A stretch of 64,000 bases of DNA from Actinomadura macrotermitis. GTDB lineage: Bacteria > Actinomycetota > Actinomycetes > Streptosporangiales > Streptosporangiaceae. A program made the position numbers and the translations under genes. The notes beneath the pieces were generated by a model that saw only the letters and a list, made by a program, of their open reading frames with translations, did not search any database and was not told the origin of the DNA. Shown here one piece after another: positions 15,551 to 25,344 of the stretch. The stretch covers positions 1,984,001 through 2,048,000 of the forward strand of contig NZ_WEGH01000001.1 in NCBI RefSeq assembly GCF_009604375.1. Direction: 5' to 3'. Position 1 is the first letter of the stretch, and every line of letters starts with the position of its first letter.

Positions 15551-17611
15551 CTACCCGAGGTGGCAGTTCGCGGTGGACGTCTTGGCGGCGTCGCTCTCCG
15601 ACGTCGCCGTCAGCGCCAGCCGCGCCTTGCGGTCGGCGCCCGCGCCCGGCTTCGCCCACACCTGGACGGCCGTCACCCCGCCCGCCTTCGCCGTGGCCAG
15701 CTCGTTCGGCACCCACGTCGTCCAGCCCTTGCCGGGCACCGCCGCCTTCAGCCGGTACACGTCCGAGGCGGTGCGGCCCTCGCCGCCGCTGCCGGTGTTG
15801 CGCAGCAGCATCGTGCACTTCGCCCAGCCCGACCCGGCCGGGCGGGCCGCGCCCGGGGTGAGCCGCACACCGCGCCGCTGCGGCCCGGCGCCGTCCAGCG
15901 AGCGGATCGCGACGGTGTAGGACAGCACGCCGCGGCGATCGCGCTTGAGGTCCAGCACGTAGAAGTGCAGCCGGTTGGCCTCGTCGACGTACTCGTACTG
16001 GCTGCCGGAATTGGTGCCCGCGTGGAAGAGGGCGTCCGACAGCTGCCGGTAGTCGCCGATCGTCATCTTCTGCGGGGTCCCGTCCGGGCGGACGAAGTCG
16101 ACCTTGTCGATGTCCTGCGGGTTCGCGTCCTTGATCCAGATGAAGGGGGCGCTGTCGCGGTCCTTGGTCTTGGCCAGCAGCACCCCCGAGTCGGGCGTGA
16201 AGGAGTCGAAGCCCATCCGGTCCACGACCTCGATGGTGTAGTTGTCGTACTTGCCGCCGTCACAGCGCGGGTCGGTGGCGGTGTCGCAGGCCGGGCTCTT
16301 GTCGCCGCCCTCGCCGAGCTTGAGGTTGATGCCCGCCAGGTCCCTGGCGCCCGGCCGCACCGAGCGCGCGGTGACCCTGGCGACGACCATCCCCGACGAG
16401 GCCAGCCCGGCGCGGTCGAGCTGCAGGACCTTGGCCGGGTCGACGATGCCGAGCTTCAGCTTGTTGCGCAGCATGTGCTGGGCGCCCATGGACGCGCCGC
16501 CGGTCGCCGGGATCGTCCAGCGGCTGTGCGGGCCGCCCGGCCCGTTGAAGCTGCCCCGGCTGAGCATCTCCCACGGCCCCGAGTAGGAGCGGCGCGGCGG
16601 GACGCCGTAGGGGTTGTTGTAGTTGTCGCCGATGCCGAGGATGTGGCTGAACTCGTGGGCGAAGACGCCCATGCCGGAGCTCTCGGCCTGGGTGGAGCTG
16701 CCCGTCACCGCGTTCGGCCAGAGCGTCGAGCCGGCCTGCCACGACGTCCAGTCCACGTACCGGGTCTTGACCCAGTTCGGCAGGGCCGGGTCGCCGGAGC
16801 CCCACTCGGGCGGGACGTCCTCCTTGTTCTGGAACTTCATCTGCCCGAACTCCTGCCAGGTGGAGCTTTCGTCCTGGCCGGCCGAGAGGAAGAAGACGAA
16901 GTCGAACTTCTTGGCGGTCTCCTCGCCGACGTCGGCGATCCACGCGGCCCGCGCGTCCTTGCGGATGTCGCGGTGGCAGGTGTCGCCGGCCGGGCAGCCG
17001 GTGCCTTGCTGGAAGTCGTCGACGCCGTACTCGTGGTCCTTGGCGGGCATCCGGTAGGCGCCGAACGCGGTGAGGTCCACGCCGTAGCGGCCGGCGGAGT
17101 CCTCCATCCAGTACTCGTGCAGGGTGTGGCCGTGGTTCAGCTGCTGCGGCTTGTTGAGGAAGTCCTGGTAGAACCCGGCGACCTTGTCGCGGGGCACGCC
17201 GCCGACCAGGGAGGGGTTGCCGAAGATGGTGGAGTTCTTCGGCTTGGTCACCACGAAGTCCTGGTTGGGGTAGTCCACCAGCACGACGGCGCCCTTGAAG
17301 TTCTTCACCGACCCCTTGACTGCGGGATCGGCCCACGAGGTGCCCGGGATCTTTTTGTAGTCGTCCCAGGTCATGGTGTCGGGCAGCTCGTAGTTCTGCG
17401 GGTCGATCGGCCGCGGCCCGCCGGCGGCGAAGGTGCGGACCTGCTGGCCGCGCTGCCAGGGCTGCGTCTGCGGCCAGTGCCGCATCTGCCAGGGATTGGA
17501 GGTGGGCTCGGGAATGGGGGGCTTGGGCTGGGCGGCGGCCGGGAGGCCCGCCAGGCCCACGGTCAGCGTGATCGCCGCCGCGGTGGCCAGCACTCGCTTT
17601 CCAAGGCGCAT
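15551..17611 (-). CDS. Secreted M6-family (immune inhibitor A-like) metalloprotease
   Basis: Exported protein of 686 residues. Residues 1-27 are a Sec signal peptide (MRLGKRVLATAAAITLTVGL, ending PAAAQ). The zinc site HEFSHILGIGDN spans 319-330 (His319, Glu320, His323), the HExxH pattern of M6 peptidases, followed by the family-typical GPWEMLSRGSFNGPGGP. The C-terminal 150 residues (after about 520) are beta-rich and probably help substrate binding. Pairs of cysteines fit an extracellular protein. Such enzymes degrade host or environmental proteins outside the cell. An AGGGGAACC ribosome site precedes the ATG, and a palindrome overlaps the predicted transcription start. Confidence 0.88.
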   Translation of the reverse strand: MRLGKRVLATAAAITLTVGLAGLPAAAQPKPPIPEPTSNPWQMRHWPQTQPWQRGQQVRTFAAGGPRPIDPQNYELPDTMTWDDYKKIPGTSWADPAVKGSVKNFKGAVVLVDYPNQDFVVTKPKNSTIFGNPSLVGGVPRDKVAGFYQDFLNKPQQLNHGHTLHEYWMEDSAGRYGVDLTAFGAYRMPAKDHEYGVDDFQQGTGCPAGDTCHRDIRKDARAAWIADVGEETAKKFDFVFFLSAGQDESSTWQEFGQMKFQNKEDVPPEWGSGDPALPNWVKTRYVDWTSWQAGSTLWPNAVTGSSTQAESSGMGVFAHEFSHILGIGDNYNNPYGVPPRRSYSGPWEMLSRGSFNGPGGPHSRWTIPATGGASMGAQHMLRNKLKLGIVDPAKVLQLDRAGLASSGMVVARVTARSVRPGARDLAGINLKLGEGGDKSPACDTATDPRCDGGKYDNYTIEVVDRMGFDSFTPDSGVLLAKTKDRDSAPFIWIKDANPQDIDKVDFVRPDGTPQKMTIGDYRQLSDALFHAGTNSGSQYEYVDEANRLHFYVLDLKRDRRGVLSYTVAIRSLDGAGPQRRGVRLTPGAARPAGSGWAKCTMLLRNTGSGGEGRTASDVYRLKAAVPGKGWTTWVPNELATAKAGGVTAVQVWAKPGAGADRKARLALTATSESDAAKTSTANCHLG

Positions 17612-17620
17612 GGTTCCCCT

Positions 17621-17668
17621 GTCTCGGTGGTTACCGAGACGGTAGGAAGGGCGCGCTCACAAGATCAA
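17621..17668 (-). promoter_or_regulatory. Promoter of the M6 protease with overlapping palindrome
   Basis: Minus-strand TTGATC (17663-17668), an 18-base spacer, then TACCGT (17639-17644). The 20-base inverted repeat GTCTCGGTGGTTACCGAGAC (17621-17640) covers the predicted start of transcription, as an operator would; alternatively it folds as a 5'-UTR hairpin next to the ribosome-binding site. Confidence 0.45.
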
Positions 17669-17730
17669 CGGCTGAACTGGACGAGGCTCGCCGCAGGACG
17701 CTGGCAAGCCCCGCCCGGTTGGCCGGCCGG

Positions 17731-18213
17731 CTAGCCGAGCAGGTCGCGCTCGGCGACGACGATGCCGTCCTCGTCGCTGTAGAGCCGGTCGCCGGGGCGG
17801 AACTCCACGCCGCCGAAGGTCACCGGCACGTCCACCTCGCCCGCGCCGTCCTTGGCGCTCTTGCGCGGGTTGGAGCCGAGCGCCTTGACGCCGAGGTCCA
17901 GGGTGCGCAGCACCGCCACGTCGCGCACCGCGCCGTTGATGACGACGCCGGCCCAGCCGCCCGCCACCGCCGCCGCCGCGATCATGTCGCCCATCAGCGC
18001 CGACGCCAGCGACCCGGCGCCGTCCACGACCAGCACCCGGCCCTCGCCGGGGGTGTTCAGCAGCTTCTTGACCAGGCCGTTGTCGCGGAAGCAGCGCACG
18101 GTCACGACGGGCCCGGCGAACGCGGCGCGGCCCCCGTACTGGCGGAACTGCGTCTCGCAGGAGCGCAGCTCGTCGCCGAAGTCGTCGATCAGGTCAGCGG
18201 TGGCGAAGTCCAT
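17731..18213 (-). CDS. rraA: RraA-family protein
   Basis: A 160-residue cytosolic protein of the RraA/HMG-aldolase fold. Landmarks: the N-terminal [13 protein letters not shown], the central [16 protein letters not shown] with the substrate loop, and [30 protein letters not shown], where the Arg-Asp pair follows the glycine-rich turn. In E. coli RraA binds and inhibits RNase E; many homologues instead act as class II oxaloacetate decarboxylases/aldolases, and the conserved Arg-Asp supports that activity. It is a single gene divergent from the Ser/Thr kinase. Confidence 0.85.
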   Translation of the reverse strand: MDFATADLIDDFGDELRSCETQFRQYGGRAAFAGPVVTVRCFRDNGLVKKLLNTPGEGRVLVVDGAGSLASALMGDMIAAAAVAGGWAGVVINGAVRDVAVLRTLDLGVKALGSNPRKSAKDGAGEVDVPVTFGGVEFRPGDRLYSDEDGIVVAERDLLG

Positions 18214-18309
18214 GCGCCAAGCCTACCGAGCGGTAACTCTTGATCGAGTACCTGACAGCCGGTCGCGATCTTCGATAGAAAGCAGTGCGCCCGCCCCCTG
18301 GAGGTCCCC

Positions 18310-19959
18310 ATGTCCGCCGTCCCCGTCTTCGAGCCCCTGCAGCAGGGCGATCCGCCGCTCATCGGCGGCTACCGGGTGCTGGCCCGGATCGGCGCCGGCG
18401 GGATGGGCCGCGTCTACCTGGCCACCACGCAGAGCGGCCGCCGCCTCGCCATCAAGGTGGTGCGGCCCGAGTTCGCCGACGACCCCGAGTTCCGGCGCCG
18501 CTTCCAGCAGGAGATCCTCGCCGCGCAGCGGGTGCAGAGCCTGTACACCGCGCCGGTGATCGACGCCCATCCCGACGGCCCCGCGCCGTGGCTGGCGACC
18601 GCGCACGTGCCCGGCCCGTCGCTGGCCCAGGCCGTCGCCGACCTCGGCCCGCTGCCGGCGGAGACGGTGCGGGTGCTGTGCGCCGGGATCGCCGAGGCGC
18701 TGCAGGCCGTGCACGCCGCCGGGGTGATCCACCGCGACCTGAAGCCGTCCAACGTGCTGCTCGCCGCGGACGGCCCGCGCGTCATCGACTTCGGCATCGC
18801 GCGCGCCGCCGAGACCACCCCGCTCACCCGCACCGGGATGCGGATCGGCTCGCCCCAGTTCATGGCGCCCGAGCAGGCCCTCGGCCGCCCCTCCACACCG
18901 GCGCTCGACGTGTTCGCGCTCGGCTGCGTGGCGTTCTTCGCCGCCACCGGCCGCACCCCGTTCGGCGACGGGCCCGACACCGCGGTGCTGTTCCGCATCG
19001 CGCACGAGGAGCCCGTCCTGGACGGCTGCCCCGAGGACCTGCTCCCCCTGATCACGCGCTGCCTGGACAAGGACCCCGAGGCCCAGCCGACGCCGCGCGA
19101 GATCCTGGACGAGCTGGTACCGCTGGACGCCGCCCCGGCCCCGGCCGACTGGCTGCCCGCCGACATCACCCGGCGGCTGCCCGCCTACGCGGCCGAGGCC
19201 CCCGCCGGCCCGCCGCCGGGCCCGCCCACCGGACCGCAGGGCGTGCCGGCCGGACCGCAGGGGGCGCCCGCCGGGCCGCCCGGACCGCCGCCGAGGGCGC
19301 ACGGCGCGCCGATGCCGCCCGGCCCGCCGATGATCTCCAGCTCGGCACCGCCGCCCGGCGGGCCGCCGCGCTACCTGCCGCCGCCGCATCCGTCCGCGCG
19401 GCCGGCCGGCAACAAGGGGCTGCTGATCGGCGGCGGTGTGGTCGCGGCCGTCATGCTCCTGCTGCTGGTCGTGATCGTCATGGTGAACGCGTCGGGCCCG
19501 TCCGAGCCCGCCGGCGCCGCCAAGGGACCGCAGGCGCACACCACCGCCACCGGAGGACCATCCGGCGACACCAAGTCGACTGGCCGGCGGCTCGGCCACT
19601 ACACCGGCATCAACCTGAGTAACCGATATTCGATCAGCTTCACCGACGACCCGAAACACCCCCGCCTCGCCTCCGACTCCGAGGGGGACCTGCGCTACGA
19701 CAGCTCCTACCTGTGGGGGGACCGGCTCGCGGTCCTTCCCCCGGGGCAGCCGGGCAACTACGAGGCGTGCCGCGACAACACCCGCTACACCGCCTACCTC
19801 GGCCCGGAGTACCTGATCAAGGGCAAGCTGATCTGCGTCACCACCGAGAGCGGCTTAACCGGCCTCGTCAGGCTCACCGGGCGCGATGACTCGCCCAGCC
19901 TCTATCTGACCTTCGACCTCACCGTCTGGCAGGGCGTGCCGCCCACGCCCGGCAACTGA
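18310..19959 (+). CDS. Membrane-anchored Ser/Thr protein kinase (PASTA-less)
   Basis: Hanks-type kinase of 549 residues. Kinase domain 20-275: G-loop IGAGGMGRVY, AIKVV lysine, HRDLKPSN with catalytic Asp143, DFG at 160-162 and an APE-like MAPEQ. Residues 290-365 are a Pro/Gly-rich juxtamembrane linker, about 370-394 form one transmembrane helix (LLIGGGVVAAVMLLLLVVIV), and the last 150 residues are an extracytoplasmic domain with two cysteines and no PASTA repeats. It probably senses an envelope signal. Leu516 is encoded by TTA (19855-19857), the rare bldA codon, so full-length synthesis may depend on development. The stop abuts the convergent Lrp gene with no gap. Confidence 0.9.
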   Translation: MSAVPVFEPLQQGDPPLIGGYRVLARIGAGGMGRVYLATTQSGRRLAIKVVRPEFADDPEFRRRFQQEILAAQRVQSLYTAPVIDAHPDGPAPWLATAHVPGPSLAQAVADLGPLPAETVRVLCAGIAEALQAVHAAGVIHRDLKPSNVLLAADGPRVIDFGIARAAETTPLTRTGMRIGSPQFMAPEQALGRPSTPALDVFALGCVAFFAATGRTPFGDGPDTAVLFRIAHEEPVLDGCPEDLLPLITRCLDKDPEAQPTPREILDELVPLDAAPAPADWLPADITRRLPAYAAEAPAGPPPGPPTGPQGVPAGPQGAPAGPPGPPPRAHGAPMPPGPPMISSSAPPPGGPPRYLPPPHPSARPAGNKGLLIGGGVVAAVMLLLLVVIVMVNASGPSEPAGAAKGPQAHTTATGGPSGDTKSTGRRLGHYTGINLSNRYSISFTDDPKHPRLASDSEGDLRYDSSYLWGDRLAVLPPGQPGNYEACRDNTRYTAYLGPEYLIKGKLICVTTESGLTGLVRLTGRDDSPSLYLTFDLTVWQGVPPTPGN

Positions 19960-20445
19960 TCACGTCGTCACCGGCGCCGACGGCGACGTCCCCGACGGGG
20001 TGTCGATCGGCCGGCCGATCAGCCGGGACAGCACGATCGCGGTCTTGGTCGCGGTGATGTTGTCCTCGCGCCGCAGCCGCTCCAGCACCTGCTCCAGGTG
20101 CTGGATGTCGCGGGTGCGCACGTGCACGAGCGCGCTCGCGTCGCCGCTGACGGTGTAGGCGGCGATCACCTCCGGGTGCTTGCGGATGCTGGAGTAGATC
20201 TCCTCCGGGGACGTGGCCCCGGTGCAGAAGATCTCGATGAACGCCTCGGTCGTCCAGCCGAGCGCGGCCGGGTCGACGATCGCGGCGAAGCCGGTGATCA
20301 CGCCGTCCGCGCGCAGCCGGTCGACGCGCCGTTTGACCGCCGGGGCCGACAGCCCGACCACGTCGCCGATCTGCGCGAAAGAGGCCCGCCCGTTCTCCAG
20401 CAGCTGCGCAACGATTCGACGGTCAAGTTCGTCAAGACGCAACAA
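19960..20445 (-). CDS. Lrp/AsnC-family transcriptional regulator
   Basis: Regulator of about 161 residues with the standard two-domain Lrp layout: winged helix (LDELDRRIVAQLLENGRASF, then AQIGDVVGLSAPAVKRRVDR) and the RAM/ASNC effector domain (AYTVSGDASALVHVRTRDIQ). The ORF is open far upstream, but similarity begins at LLRLDELD, so translation likely starts at TTG 20445 or 20442, preceded by GGGGGTG. It is divergent from the ornithine aminotransferase gene. Lrp-type regulators commonly control adjacent amino-acid catabolic genes in response to an amino acid, here plausibly ornithine or arginine. Confidence 0.85.
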   Translation of the reverse strand: MLRLDELDRRIVAQLLENGRASFAQIGDVVGLSAPAVKRRVDRLRADGVITGFAAIVDPAALGWTTEAFIEIFCTGATSPEEIYSSIRKHPEVIAAYTVSGDASALVHVRTRDIQHLEQVLERLRREDNITATKTAIVLSRLIGRPIDTPSGTSPSAPVTT

Positions 20446-20620
20446 ATAACACCCCCAAAGTCGTCTTTCGTCATTGGTCGCCGATAGAACCCGAACATAC
20501 GCTGTGTTGTGGATCGCCGCCCACCAGTTGCGCGCGGTCCGTCTCCCCCCTCGGCACCGGCCGACCGCCGGTGTTGCCAGCGATCCCGGCTCCGGCCGGG
20601 CCGTCGTCCGAAGGAGCGCC

Positions 20621-21814
<1,194 letters not shown>

Positions 21815-21865
21815 AGCCCGGCCCAAGTGACTCGCCTGGCGGCTCGCCCCTTGACCGTGCTCGGG

Positions 21866-21887
21866 GCGAGTGCGGCATCGCACTCGC
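21866..21887 (+). terminator. Stem-loop after rocD
   Basis: GCGAGTGC-GGCATC-GCACTCGC, a perfect 8-base stem 50 bases after the rocD stop with no T-run. It may assist the stronger terminator downstream. Confidence 0.45.
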
Positions 21888-21926
21888 GTGATCCCTGAGG
21901 TCACTGCGGGATCGCCCCCATAGACC

Positions 21927-21969
21927 GGGGGCCGCCGATCAACGGCGCTCGGCGGCTCCCCTTTTGTTG
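21927..21969 (+). terminator. Rho-independent terminator after rocD
   Basis: GGGGGCCGCCGA pairs with TCGGCGGCTCCCC (12 bases, one bulged A) and is followed by CTTTTGTT. This is the canonical stem plus T-tract form, rare in this GC-rich window. Confidence 0.8.
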
Positions 21970-22043
21970 CGTTCAGGTTCGGGCGGTTGCGGGACGACAC
22001 GCGCGTTCCGCCCTGCGGCCGGTGGGCGGCCCGGGCTTTCACA

Positions 22044-23015
22044 ATGATCAACATGTCGTCCGCCTCCTCTGCCGGGCCGCGGATCGCGGTCGTCGCCACC
22101 GCCGCCGGCGGGCCCGGCCCGCTGGACCGCCTGCTGCTGTCGCTGGCCGCGCAGACGCTGCCGCCCGCCGGGGTGCTGGTGGTCGACCAGGACGGCGATC
22201 CCGCCGTCGCGGCCCTGGTCGCGGAACGCGCGCGGACGCTGCCGGTGCGGCGCGTCGCCGCGCCGCCGGGGATCCCGGCCGGGCGCAACGCCGGGCTGCG
22301 CGAGCTCGGGCTGGTCGATCCGGCCGCGGGCACGCCGGCGTCCGGGCTCGGCGTGCTGGAGGCGATCCTGGCGGCCGAGGACGTCCGGCCCCGCCCGGCC
22401 GCCCCCTTACCGCCGGACGCGCCGGACGCCGTGGTGTTCCCCGGCCCGGCCGCCTGGTATCCGCCCGAGGCGTTCGCCCGCGCCGCCGAAGCCCTCGCGC
22501 AAGGCGCCGACGTCGTGTCGGGGCGGCTGCTGAACGCCGGCGAGGCGCCCGCGCTGCGCGCCCTCGGCGCCGGCCCCGTCGACCGGCGCACCGTGTGGAC
22601 GCGGACGGCCGCCGGGACCTGCTTCTTCACGGCGGGGTTCCTGCGCGCGGCCGGCGGGTTCGACGAGGAGCTCGGCACCGGCCGGCAGCCGGTGGCCGAG
22701 GCCGATCTGCTGCTGCGGGGCCTGCGGGCCGGGCGGACGCTGGTGTTCGATCCGCGGGTCCGCGCCTGGCAGGACGCCGCCGCGGCCGGCGCCCCCTCCC
22801 CCGCCGAGGCGCGGCTGGCCGGGCGCGGCACCGGCCGCGTCTACGTGCGCCACTACAACGGCTACCACTGCATGTGGCTGGTCCTCCGGCCGCTCGCCGC
22901 GGCGGCGCTGGCGGCGGCCCGGGGCCGCCGGCCGGACGCCGTCCGGCATCTGCACAAGGCCGCCGGCCGGGTGGAGGGCCTCTACGGGGTGCTGCTCCCC
23001 GGCGCCCCGGCTTAG
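22044..23015 (+). CDS. GT2-like glycosyltransferase family protein lacking the DXD motif
   Basis: Protein of 323 residues with the GT-A layout of family 2: strand 1 RIAVVATAAG, SLAAQTLPPAGVLVVDQDGD, the NAG turn IPAGRNAGLREL, and the acceptor region FFTAGFLRAAGGFDEELGTG with ADLLLRGLRAG. Where active relatives read FPDDDxxYPP, this protein has FPGPAAWYPPEAF (132-144), so the metal-binding aspartates are gone. It is either a degenerate transferase or a binding protein. The C-terminus (HYNGYHCMWLVLRPLAAAAL) may touch the membrane. Start ATG 22044; ATG 22053 is equally possible. No neighbour suggests a specific glycan. Confidence 0.7.
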   Translation: MINMSSASSAGPRIAVVATAAGGPGPLDRLLLSLAAQTLPPAGVLVVDQDGDPAVAALVAERARTLPVRRVAAPPGIPAGRNAGLRELGLVDPAAGTPASGLGVLEAILAAEDVRPRPAAPLPPDAPDAVVFPGPAAWYPPEAFARAAEALAQGADVVSGRLLNAGEAPALRALGAGPVDRRTVWTRTAAGTCFFTAGFLRAAGGFDEELGTGRQPVAEADLLLRGLRAGRTLVFDPRVRAWQDAAAAGAPSPAEARLAGRGTGRVYVRHYNGYHCMWLVLRPLAAAALAAARGRRPDAVRHLHKAAGRVEGLYGVLLPGAPA

Positions 23016-23125
23016 GGTCCTGCGCCTTTCGTGATTCAGGTCACCCCGAAAGGGGAACGCCTGAAAAATGTCATCGGTCCGGAATAGTCTGCATGGACCA
23101 ATCCGAACCGACCATGAGATGTGCG

Positions 23126-23734
23126 ATGTCCAGACCCCTCACGCCGCTGGCGCTGACCGTGCTGCGGATGCTCTGCGACCAGCCGATGCATCCCTACGAG
23201 ATGCAGCAGCGGATCCGGGACCACTGCTACGACCTGGCCGTGAAGATCACGCACGGCGCGCTGTACCACTCGGTGGAGCGGCTCGCCGCCACCGGGCTGA
23301 TCGAGCCCGTGGAGACCAGCCGGGAGGGCCGCCGGCCCGAGCGGACCGTCTACGCGGTCACCGACGCGGGCCGCGACGCCGCGCACCTGCGCCTGGCCGA
23401 CCTGCTCGGCAGGCCCGCCGAGGAGTACCCCCTCTACGGCACCGCGCTGGCGTTCGTGAACCTGCTGCCCGAGCAGGAGGCCGCCCGTGAGCTGCACCGC
23501 CGCGCCCTGGCGCTGGAGGCCAGGCTCGCCGGGCAGCTCACCGCGTGGGAGTCGCTGCGCGAACGCGGCATCGAACGCTACAAACTGCTCGACCTGGAAC
23601 TGGCGATCGCCCAGGTGCGCACCGAGCTGGAATTCACCCAAGGCCTGGGGGCCGACCTGCGCACCGGCCGGCTGACCTGGAAAGACGACGAGGACATGAC
23701 CTCCTGCCGCTCATACCCCGAGGAGACCCCGTGA
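23126..23734 (+). CDS. PadR-family transcriptional regulator
   Basis: A 202-residue regulator. The N-terminal PadR winged helix reads LALTVLRMLCDQPMHPYEMQ, then ITHGALYHSVERLAATGLIE, and the C-terminal Vir_act_alpha_C helices contain RALALEARLAGQLTAWESLR. PadR proteins repress efflux or detoxification genes and release DNA on binding a phenolic or drug-like ligand. It overlaps the start of the DHA2 exporter by 4 bases (GTGA), so both come from one message, the usual arrangement for a self-regulated pump. ATG 23114 is an alternative start. Confidence 0.87.
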   Translation: MSRPLTPLALTVLRMLCDQPMHPYEMQQRIRDHCYDLAVKITHGALYHSVERLAATGLIEPVETSREGRRPERTVYAVTDAGRDAAHLRLADLLGRPAEEYPLYGTALAFVNLLPEQEAARELHRRALALEARLAGQLTAWESLRERGIERYKLLDLELAIAQVRTELEFTQGLGADLRTGRLTWKDDEDMTSCRSYPEETP

Positions 23735-25344
23735 CCAAGTGGCGCGGAAACCCGTGGGCGATCCTGATAACGCTCTCCCTCGGGTTCTTCATGACCCTGC
23801 TCGACCTGACGATCGTCAACATCGCCATCCCGAGCATGGTCGACAAGCTGCACGCCTCGCTGGACGAGGTGCTGTGGATCACCAACGCCTACATCCTGGT
23901 GCTGGCGGTCCTGCTCATCACCGCCGGCCGCCTGGGCGACCTGTGGGGCAAGAAGAACCTGTTCATCGCCGGCGTCACGCTGTTCACGCTGGCCAGCCTC
24001 GCCTGCGGCATCTCCCAGGACCCCGCGCAGCTCATCGCCGCCCGCGCGGTGCAGGGCCTCGGCGCGGCGCTGCTGATGCCGCAGACCATGTCGATCATCA
24101 TCGGCACCTTCCCGCCGGAGCGGCGCGGCGCCGCGCTCGGGGTGTGGGGCGCGGTCGCGGGCGTGTCCACGATCGCCGGCCCGACCATCGGCGGCCTGCT
24201 GGTCAGCTGGCTGGACTGGCGGTGGATCTTCTTCGTGAATCTGCCGATCGGCATCCTGGTGCTGGCCATGGCGGTGCCGATCCTGCCGGCGGTGCAGCGC
24301 GGCGTGCGGCACCGCTTCGACATCCTCGGCGTGCTGATCGCCTCGGCGTCGCTGTTCTGCCTGGTCTTCGCGCTCACCGAGGGCCAGAAGTTCGACTGGA
24401 ACGCCTGGATCTGGGGCCTGTTCGCCGCCGCCGCCGTACTGTTCGCGATCTTCCTGGCCTACCAGCGCACCCAGCAGGACAGCGAGCCGCTGGTGCCGTT
24501 CTCGCTGTTTCGCGACCGCAACTTCGCGGTGCTGAACTTCGTCGGCGCGGCCGTGTCCGTCGGCATGATCGGCATGTTCCTGCCGATGTCGTTCTACCTG
24601 CAGTCGGTGCTGCACTTCAGCGCGCTGAAGGCGGGCCTGGTCATGGCGCCCTCGTCGGTGGTGTCGATGTTCCTGGCGCCGATCGCGGGCAAGCTGTCGG
24701 ACCGCTTCGGCGGCCGGTTCATCCTGATGGGCGGCCTGGTCCTGTACGGGATCGGCATGGTGTGGGTGATCGCGATCGCGGACGTCGGCACCTCCTGGGT
24801 GAGCTTCCTGCCCGCGTTCATCGTGACCGGGATCGGCATCGGCGGCGTGTTCGCGCCGATGGCGACCGAGGCCACCCGCAACGTGCCGCCGCAGCTCGCC
24901 GGCGCCGCGTCGGGCGTCAACAACACCGTCCGGCAGGTCGGCTCGGTGCTGGGCAGCGCGATCGTCGGCGCCGTCCTGCAGAACCAGCTCGCGTCCGCGC
25001 TGCGCGACCAGGCCACCGAGCGGGCCGCGGCGCTGCCGCCGCAGGCCCGTGAGGGGTTCGTCGCGGGGATCGCCAAGGCCGCCGAGGGCGGGCTGGAGGT
25101 CGGCGCGGGCCAGCACGGCGCGCAGTCCGTTCCGCCGGGCACCCCGCCCGACCTGGCGCACCAGCTGCAGCAGCTCGCCGGGCAGGTGTTCGCGCACGGG
25201 TTCGTGGACGCCATGAAGCCCACGATGATCGCCCCCATCGTGATCATCTTCCTGGGGGCGGCGGCCTGCCTGGCCGTCAAGGGCTACCGCACCCCCGCCC
25301 GGGCCGACAAGGGCGCGGCCACGTCGGTGGACGTGGCCGGCTAG
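23731..25344 (+). CDS. DHA2-family MFS drug exporter
   Basis: A 537-residue transporter with about 14 membrane helices. The beginning (LSLGFFMTLLDLTIVNIAIP) contains motif D1 (LDxTIVNVALP-like) of the DHA2 family, motif A follows as GRLGDLWGKK, and motif C appears as GVSTIAGPTIGGLLV. It would expel hydrophobic drugs by proton antiport, as EmrB/QacA proteins do. GTG 23731 is the start, coupled to the PadR gene and preceded by GAGGAG. A hydrophilic loop (KAAEGGLEVGAGQHGAQS) lies before the last helix. The stop shares a CTAG with the stop of the convergent flavin reductase. Confidence 0.9.
   Translation: MTKWRGNPWAILITLSLGFFMTLLDLTIVNIAIPSMVDKLHASLDEVLWITNAYILVLAVLLITAGRLGDLWGKKNLFIAGVTLFTLASLACGISQDPAQLIAARAVQGLGAALLMPQTMSIIIGTFPPERRGAALGVWGAVAGVSTIAGPTIGGLLVSWLDWRWIFFVNLPIGILVLAMAVPILPAVQRGVRHRFDILGVLIASASLFCLVFALTEGQKFDWNAWIWGLFAAAAVLFAIFLAYQRTQQDSEPLVPFSLFRDRNFAVLNFVGAAVSVGMIGMFLPMSFYLQSVLHFSALKAGLVMAPSSVVSMFLAPIAGKLSDRFGGRFILMGGLVLYGIGMVWVIAIADVGTSWVSFLPAFIVTGIGIGGVFAPMATEATRNVPPQLAGAASGVNNTVRQVGSVLGSAIVGAVLQNQLASALRDQATERAAALPPQAREGFVAGIAKAAEGGLEVGAGQHGAQSVPPGTPPDLAHQLQQLAGQVFAHGFVDAMKPTMIAPIVIIFLGAAACLAVKGYRTPARADKGAATSVDVAG

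Noticed and set aside
14930..17734. Plus-strand 934-codon frame across the exporter end and antisense to the M6 protease
   Set aside because: Composition is antisense-like (Val/Ala/Arg/His-rich), it crosses a strong terminator hairpin, and the opposite strand encodes a clear protease.
22437..22475. Frameshift as the cause of the missing DXD in the GT2-like gene
   Set aside because: The frame stays coherent on both sides (VVFP before, WYPPEAF after), so substitution and not an indel explains the loss.
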